A stretch of DNA of 64,000 nucleotides, taken from assembly GCA_029960065.1 (NCBI GenBank), contig JASCOF010000007.1, positions 228,789 through 292,788 on the forward strand. The letters are read 5' to 3'. This document shows, one piece after another, positions 59,938-64,000 of the stretch (positions within the stretch are counted from its first letter, which is position 1; each line of letters begins with the position of its first letter). The notes beneath the pieces were generated by a model, which did no database searches, had not been told where the DNA came from, and saw only the letters and a list, made by a program, of their open reading frames with translations. The stretch comes from Flavobacteriaceae bacterium PS02336. Lineage in GTDB: Bacteria > Bacteroidota > Bacteroidia > Flavobacteriales > Flavobacteriaceae. The position numbers and the translations under genes were made by a program.

Positions 59938-61290
59938 ATGAATAAAATTGAAAACTCATTTTTGAACAAAAACCAATTTGGGGAAGATTTCTTGTGGGGT
60001 GTTTCTACCGCCGCTTTCCAAATTGAAGGTGCTCATGATTCTGACGGAAAAGGTTCTTCTATCTGGGATGTTTTTACTTCTCAAAAAGGAAAAATAAAAA
60101 ACGGACATCATGCCCTAACAGCCTGCGATTTCTACAATTCTTATCAAGATGATATTGATCTGATTCGGGAACTTAATATTCCGAATTTTAGATTTTCTAT
60201 CAGCTGGCCTAGAATTATGCCAACTGGAGTTCATCCTGTAAATCAGGCCGGAATTGATTATTACAACAAAATTATAGATTCTCTTCTTGCTTCTGGAATT
60301 GAACCCTGGATAACACTTTATCATTGGGATTTACCGCATGAACTTGAATTAAAAGGAGGCTGGACCAACCGAGAATCGGTTTCCTGGTTTTCAGAATATG
60401 TTGACGTTTGTGTGCAGCATTTTGGCAGCAGGGTAAAAAACTGGATGGTGATTAATGAACCTTCTGTATTTACTGGAGCAGGTTATTTTTTAGGAATTCA
60501 CGCGCCGGGAAAAAAAGGAATTACCAATTATCTAAAAGCGATGCATCATGTGACTTTGGCAACAGCCGCAGGAGCTAAAATTATTCGAAATAGAGTGCCT
60601 CATGCCAATATTGGTACAACATTTTCATGTACGCATATTGAGCCTGCTACAGAAAGCACTAAAGATGTTGAAGCCGCAAAACGTGTAGATACTTTATTGA
60701 ACAGAACTTTTATAGAACCCATTTTAGGATTGGGTTATCCGCAGAAGGATCTTCCTGTACTAAAAAAACTGAACAATTATATTGTTGAAGACGATTTAGA
60801 TAATCTCGCATTCGATTTTGATTTTATAGGCCTGCAATGTTACACGCGTGAAGTCGTAAAATCAGCAATGCTGATTCCGTATATTGGTGCAGAATTAGTA
60901 AGCGCTGAAAAGCGAAATGTAATTTCGACAGAAATGGGATGGGAAGTTTATCCGCCGGCTTTATATCATGTTCTTAAAAAATTCAATAAATACGAGGGAA
61001 TAAGAAAAATCATTATTACCGAAAATGGCGCTGCCTTTCCTGATACAGTAACAAACGGAAAAGTTTTTGATATCAAAAGAACACATTACATTCAGGATCA
61101 TCTGGAACAAATTTTAAAAGCAAAAGAAGAAGGTTTAAACGTAGAAGGTTACTTTGTATGGAGCTTAACCGATAATTTTGAATGGGCTGAAGGTTATAAT
61201 GCCCGTTTTGGACTGATTCATGTCGATTTTGAAACACAAAAAAGAACAATAAAAAATTCAGGATTATGGTTTAAAGATTTCTTGTCTTAA
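59938..61290 (+). CDS. Beta-glucosidase, glycoside hydrolase family 1
   Basis: 450 residues, the typical length of a single-domain GH1. Motif FLWGVSTAAFQIEGA is followed by acid/base E174 in MVINEPSVF, then nucleophile E362 in IITENGAAFPD and the substrate-binding SLTDNFEWAEGY. There is no signal peptide, so it is cytoplasmic. Expected action is hydrolysis of beta-glucosides imported as short oligosaccharides. It appears monocistronic, with its own terminator. Confidence 0.95.
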   Translation: MNKIENSFLNKNQFGEDFLWGVSTAAFQIEGAHDSDGKGSSIWDVFTSQKGKIKNGHHALTACDFYNSYQDDIDLIRELNIPNFRFSISWPRIMPTGVHPVNQAGIDYYNKIIDSLLASGIEPWITLYHWDLPHELELKGGWTNRESVSWFSEYVDVCVQHFGSRVKNWMVINEPSVFTGAGYFLGIHAPGKKGITNYLKAMHHVTLATAAGAKIIRNRVPHANIGTTFSCTHIEPATESTKDVEAAKRVDTLLNRTFIEPILGLGYPQKDLPVLKKLNNYIVEDDLDNLAFDFDFIGLQCYTREVVKSAMLIPYIGAELVSAEKRNVISTEMGWEVYPPALYHVLKKFNKYEGIRKIIITENGAAFPDTVTNGKVFDIKRTHYIQDHLEQILKAKEEGLNVEGYFVWSLTDNFEWAEGYNARFGLIHVDFETQKRTIKNSGLWFKDFLS

Positions 61291-61312
61291 GTCCTGATTC
61301 TTAAAAAAGAAT

Positions 61313-61348
61313 AAAGCCTTTCATAATTAATTTGTGAAAGGCTTTTTT
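61313..61348. terminator. Bidirectional terminator after the GH1 gene
   Basis: aaagcctttca (61313-61323) pairs with tgaaaggcttt (61335-61345), followed by TTTT. Confidence 0.9.
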
Positions 61349-61369
61349 TAGTTTAAAAACAGCAATCGA

Positions 61370-61735
61370 TTAACGCAATCTGTATTTATAATTTTGCTTT
61401 AAAATTCCGACGTGTACTTTACCATTTGGTTTTAAGTGGGTAGTTACGAGAATATATTTTTCTTCTGGATATTTTACATCAAAACTAAAGGTTGTGTCTT
61501 TTACTTTAACATGCAGTTGGTGTATCCCATCTTCTGATACTGAAAGTGCAGCGGTCTCATAGGTTGGCAATGCTTCTGTTGCTTTTAAGTTGATCTCTTT
61601 AACTTTCTTATTATCTACAAGTATTTCTAGTTTTACTTTATCTAATTTCATGTCAGTTGGCTGTTCAAACGACACGACATATTTTTTACATCCAAAAACG
61701 CAAAAAACAATTAATAAGGCTAGAATCTTTTTCAT
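61370..61735 (-). CDS. Small lipoprotein of unknown function
   Basis: 121 residues from ATG 61735; an earlier ATG at 61798 adds 21 residues before the signal. Signal MKKILALLIVFCVFGC with lipobox VFGC. The mature part is a small beta protein (MKLDKVKLEILVDNKKVKEI, DGIHQLHVKVKDTTFSFDVK). Convergent with GH1. Function unknown. Confidence 0.75.
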   Translation of the reverse strand: MKKILALLIVFCVFGCKKYVVSFEQPTDMKLDKVKLEILVDNKKVKEINLKATEALPTYETAALSVSEDGIHQLHVKVKDTTFSFDVKYPEEKYILVTTHLKPNGKVHVGILKQNYKYRLR

Positions 61736-61842
61736 TATAAATATTTTTATTTTTATAAATATAGATATTTTTTCACGAAGACCATAAAGAAAAGACATCC
61801 TTAATTTTGTTCTAAATCGGAACTAAAACTTGTGAAAATTCG

Positions 61843-62139
61843 ATGAAAAAAAAGTGCTGTTTTGAGCAAAAAAAATCACTTATTTCACTGATTTTATTAG
61901 GTTTATCGGGATTTTTTTCTTATCTTTATATAGTAAATAACAGTAAATATATGCCGAAAAACAAACTTTTTAAAAGCCAAGATTACACCTCAAAAAATTA
62001 TTCTTTTTACTTCACAATGCATTTTATTTTTCAGAATGCTTCTAAGTTTCATTTCGAAACTATTCCATCTAATCTTTTTGCTGCACAAAGTATAAACAAG
62101 CAGAAAACAGCTGGGCAAAAGCTCGAATTACAATCTTAA
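61843..62139 (+). CDS. Possible small membrane-anchored protein
   Basis: 98 residues. Basic start MKKKCCFEQKK, then one hydrophobic segment (about 13-30, LISLILLGLSGFFSYLYIV). The remainder is low in structure signals, and the stop follows an arbitrary-looking tail. It may be a real anchored peptide or an unoccupied frame. No family recognised. Confidence 0.35.
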   Translation: MKKKCCFEQKKSLISLILLGLSGFFSYLYIVNNSKYMPKNKLFKSQDYTSKNYSFYFTMHFIFQNASKFHFETIPSNLFAAQSINKQKTAGQKLELQS

Positions 62140-62266
62140 TTATTTTCTGAAGATTTATTTCTGATTCATTTTTAGGAAATATGTCTTTAAAATTCAGTCA
62201 AAGATTTCCTTTTTCAGGAAACTCTTTCGACTCTTCATGTTTATTATTCACCAAAACTATATCTAT

Positions 62267-62353
62267 ATGCCATTATTTTTTACTTCTGCAATTCTATTCT
62301 TATTAGCAATTTCAATTATTGCTTCAATTCTACATTTTTCTGCTATTTTTTAA
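62267..62353 (+). CDS. Possible 28-residue hydrophobic peptide
   Basis: ATG at 62267, stop at 62351-62353. Nearly the whole peptide is one membrane helix (about residues 4-27; AILFLLAISIIASILHF). A 7-bp hairpin follows at once. Such short helices are found in type I toxins and in tiny accessory subunits. Real expression is not shown. Confidence 0.35.
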   Translation: MPLFFTSAILFLLAISIIASILHFSAIF

Positions 62354-62354
62354 T

Positions 62355-62380
62355 AGTCCGAAACCAACTTTTGTCGGACT
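62355..62380 (+). terminator. Hairpin after the small hydrophobic ORF
   Basis: agtccga pairs with tcggact around a 12-nt loop. There is no strong T run after it, so termination may be weak. Confidence 0.4.
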
Positions 62381-62450
62381 TATTGCATCTATTATGATAA
62401 GGATTTGTTCCTAATTAAATAACATTTAAAAATTCAAACTCGACTTTCGT

Positions 62451-62494
62451 TGGGAATTTTCAGGAATCTCGGGAAAACGCGGGAATTGCGGGAA
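62451..62494 (+). promoter_or_regulatory. Five helically phased GGGAA-type direct repeats upstream of cassette 2
   Basis: TGGGAA (62451), CAGGAA (62461), CGGGAA (62470), CGGGAA (62480) and CGGGAA (62489) start 10, 9, 10 and 9 bp apart, so they face one side of the helix. They end about 30 bp before the -7-like box TTACTTTG (62525-62532). This layout fits cooperative binding of a regulator. Cassette 1 does not carry a clear copy. The rest of 62381-62450 shows nothing. Confidence 0.55.
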
Positions 62495-62534
62495 TCCCTT
62501 ATCAACAAAGGCCTCAAAGCGCCTTTACTTTGCA

Positions 62535-62756
62535 CCAGAAATTAGTTCAAGTTTTGTCTGCAGACTAAAACAAAAATGTAAAACTAGTTCTAATTAAACA
62601 TTGTGAAAAACTTTAAGACCGAGTTTATTCGGGAAGTATAAATTACGTCTTACAGTTCTACACAACTACTTCCCTAAAACAATTTGGTGTCGCCAAAATA
62701 GACTTCGGACAATTCCGAACAGCCACACCTATGTCTAATTTCTAAATTAAATAAAA
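62535..62756 (+). ncRNA. Structured 5' leader RNA of cassette 2
   Basis: H1 (62551-62571): GTTTT-GTC-TGCA-GAC-T-AAAAC, the same bulge and loop as in cassette 1. H2 is GGGAAGT (62631-62637) with ACTTCCC (62668-62674). H3 is TTTGG-TGTCG-CCAAA (62683-62697). H4 is TTCGGA-CAAT-TCCGAA (62704-62719). H3 and H4 differ from copy 1 at both sides of the stems, which keeps pairing. Unpaired blocks such as AACTAGTT and AGTTCTAC are conserved. Confidence 0.75.
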
Positions 62757-62936
62757 ATGAAAAAACTAATACTATTGTTCGCTTTTGCGTCATTGTTCTC
62801 TATATTTTCTTGTACTGCTGATGATTATGAAACACAGCCAAAAAAGAAAATCCATTTTGCGCCACCTGCTGATCCAGATCCAGACGGCCCAGGTGATGCT
62901 CCACCTCCAACATTACCTCCAACAGGTCCTAAATAA
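62757..62936 (+). CDS. Tiny lipoprotein of signalling cassette 2
   Basis: 59 residues. Signal MKKLILLFAFASLFSIFSC with lipobox IFSC. The mature part starts CTADDYETQPKKK and ends in a D/P/G-rich tail (PADPDPDGPGDAPPPTLPP). It is a paralogue of the 51751-51933 protein, with the same place in its cassette: after the structured leader and before the TPR kinase. Confidence 0.8.
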   Translation: MKKLILLFAFASLFSIFSCTADDYETQPKKKIHFAPPADPDPDGPGDAPPPTLPPTGPK

Positions 62937-62969
62937 ATATGTTTTTAGTATCTAATTAATTACTATTTT

Positions 62970-63002
62970 CGGGGAAAGTAAATTTATATGTTACGGTCCC
63001 CG
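62970..63002 (+). promoter_or_regulatory. Hairpin enclosing the kinase start codon (cassette 2)
   Basis: CGGGG (62970-62974) pairs with CCCCG (62998-63002), and an inner GTAA with TTAC. The kinase ATG (62988-62990) lies in the loop. TCTTTTTATTTT follows. Same architecture as 51967-52006. Confidence 0.75.
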
Positions 63003-64000
63003 TCTTTTTATTTTATTATCTTTCTTTTTCTTTTTTCCTGTAAAGAAAAAAAGACCATTACTACCAACATAGAACCTATAAGTAAAGAGGCACTTAGATT
63101 AAGAAATAGAGGGATTGAAAATTATAACAAACAAAACTTCAATAGTGCTTTTTACGATTATAATAAATCAAAAATTCTTTTTGAAACTTTAAAAGACAGT
63201 GCTAATATTGGATATATTCTGATTGAAATGGCAAAAATTCAACAAGTAAATGGTGACTACTATGGCAGTAAAGAAACTGCCACAGAAGCATTCCCATATA
63301 CTGAAGGCAATAGAGAGTATAACGCAGCATTAAATACTTTATTGGGTATTGCAGACAAAGAACTTTCTCTATACAATGATGCAATTCTTTATTACAAACA
63401 AGCTACCATTGGCTACAGAAAACCTTCTGAAAAACAAGTTCCATTAGGAAATATTGCCGCTGTTTATATTCATCAAAAAAAATATAACGATGCTATTAAT
63501 CTTTTAGAGTTTCTTTTAAACAAAAAGTCAACAAAAGATAAAGCAACTGCTTATGAAAAAGTCATATTTTTAGATAATTTAGGTTATGCTTACTTTAAAA
63601 AAGGAATGGATGAAAAAGGGTTTGGTATAATGAGTGAAGCACTTCGAATCAGAATTGAATCTGAGGATACTTATGGGAGCATCGAAAGTTATCTTCATCT
63701 TGCCGATTATTACTCAAAAAAAGATCTTCAAAAATCGGATGAAAATGCCCTCGCAGCTTATAATATTTCTACAAAACTCAATAGTGTCGACGAAAGATTA
63801 GAAGCACTGCAAATTCTAATTTCTAATGACAACACGACTAAAACCTCCCAATATACTCAAAAGTATTTTACATTAAACGACAGCATTATCAAAGTTAGAA
63901 ACAACTTTAAAAATAAATTTGCCAAAATTAAATACGATTCGAAAAAAGAAAAAGACGAAAACGAAAAACTTCGTTTAGAAAAAGCAGAAAATCAATTGTC
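62988..64000 (+). CDS. TPR lipoprotein sensor histidine kinase (cassette 2, runs off the window)
   Basis: The frame is open to the window edge, about 337 residues visible. Signal MLRSPSFYFIIFLFLFSC with a lipobox Cys, then TPR-type repeats that align with the cassette 1 kinase throughout (NGDYYGSKET, IADKELSLYNDAI, DNLGYAYFKKGMDEKGF). It ends within KNKFAKIKYDSKKEKDEN, which precedes the TM helix in copy 1. The kinase core is beyond 64000. The shared MLRSP start is encoded inside the conserved hairpin. Confidence 0.9.
   Translation, partial: MLRSPSFYFIIFLFLFSCKEKKTITTNIEPISKEALRLRNRGIENYNKQNFNSAFYDYNKSKILFETLKDSANIGYILIEMAKIQQVNGDYYGSKETATEAFPYTEGNREYNAALNTLLGIADKELSLYNDAILYYKQATIGYRKPSEKQVPLGNIAAVYIHQKKYNDAINLLEFLLNKKSTKDKATAYEKVIFLDNLGYAYFKKGMDEKGFGIMSEALRIRIESEDTYGSIESYLHLADYYSKKDLQKSDENALAAYNISTKLNSVDERLEALQILISNDNTTKTSQYTQKYFTLNDSIIKVRNNFKNKFAKIKYDSKKEKDENEKLRLEKAENQL

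Noticed and set aside
62461..62500. G-quadruplex from the GGG runs upstream of cassette 2
   Set aside because: The GGG runs are part of longer phased GGGAA hexamers. Loop lengths of 6-7 nt and AT-rich context make the direct-repeat reading more likely, though quadruplex formation was not tested.

Overview
The window is AT-rich chromosomal DNA from a member of the Bacteroidota, most likely a Flavobacterium or close relative. The evidence is the TonB-dependent receptors (one with a carboxypeptidase-like N-terminal domain), many SPII lipoproteins, DUF2490, DUF4236 and DUF2024 proteins, promoters of the Bacteroidetes type (-7 box TAnnTTTG), weak Shine-Dalgarno sequences, and dispersed repeats typical of flavobacterial intergenic DNA. 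I saw no rRNA, tRNA, CRISPR array, transposase or prophage genes.

Layout. 1-5 kb: the 5' part of a multi-PAS sensor gene, a polysaccharide deacetylase lipoprotein and an OmpR-type two-component pair. Four 11-bp direct repeats then precede a large Oar-like TonB receptor (5.2-8.4 kb). 8.5-12.2 kb: a minus-strand group (TlpA-like thioredoxin, class V aminotransferase, cupin) behind a clear SAM-I riboswitch and a 31-codon ORF. 12.4-16.3 kb: a lipoprotein, a BtuB-like TonB receptor and a divergent MocR regulator. 16.4-18.8 kb: an arylsulfatase. 19-22.8 kb: an NHEJ locus (membrane protein, LigD, Ku). 23.1-25.8 kb: the methionine importer metNIQ behind a Met/Cys-rich leader ORF and an intrinsic terminator. 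26-30.5 kb: a lipoprotein pair (LVIVD-type propeller and zinc peptidase-like), NagA and a DUF2490 outer-membrane protein. 30.9-35.8 kb: an ABC/HlyD/TolC export operon. 36-45 kb: housekeeping and accessory genes (DUF1810, GH43, L,D-transpeptidase-like, a second MocR, DUF2024, YggS, AAA ATPase, GT2). 45.3-49.8 kb: a response regulator and an eight-PAS histidine kinase.

The most interesting part is 51.4-59.0 kb together with 62.4-64.0 kb. A cassette occurs twice: a ~200-nt 5' leader with several hairpins that differ by compensatory changes, a tiny lipoprotein (motif SCTAD-x-x-ET), a hairpin that places the next start codon in its loop, and a TPR-containing lipoprotein histidine kinase. The first copy adds a NarL-like response regulator. 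Just downstream, two promoters carry the same palindrome (TTAYGGA-TT-TCCRTAA) exactly 21 bp from the -7 box. One drives a six-gene operon of small Cys-rich, DUF4236, Excalibur, TerB-like, four-TM and VWA-like proteins. The other drives a stand-alone HsdR_N-type nuclease. I infer a two-component system with RNA-controlled expression and a local stress- or defence-like regulon.

Other regulatory signals include a palindrome shared by the sulfatase and DUF2490 promoters, each 33 bp from its -7 box, and 7-bp-periodic repeat arrays next to the stop codons of three minus-strand genes.
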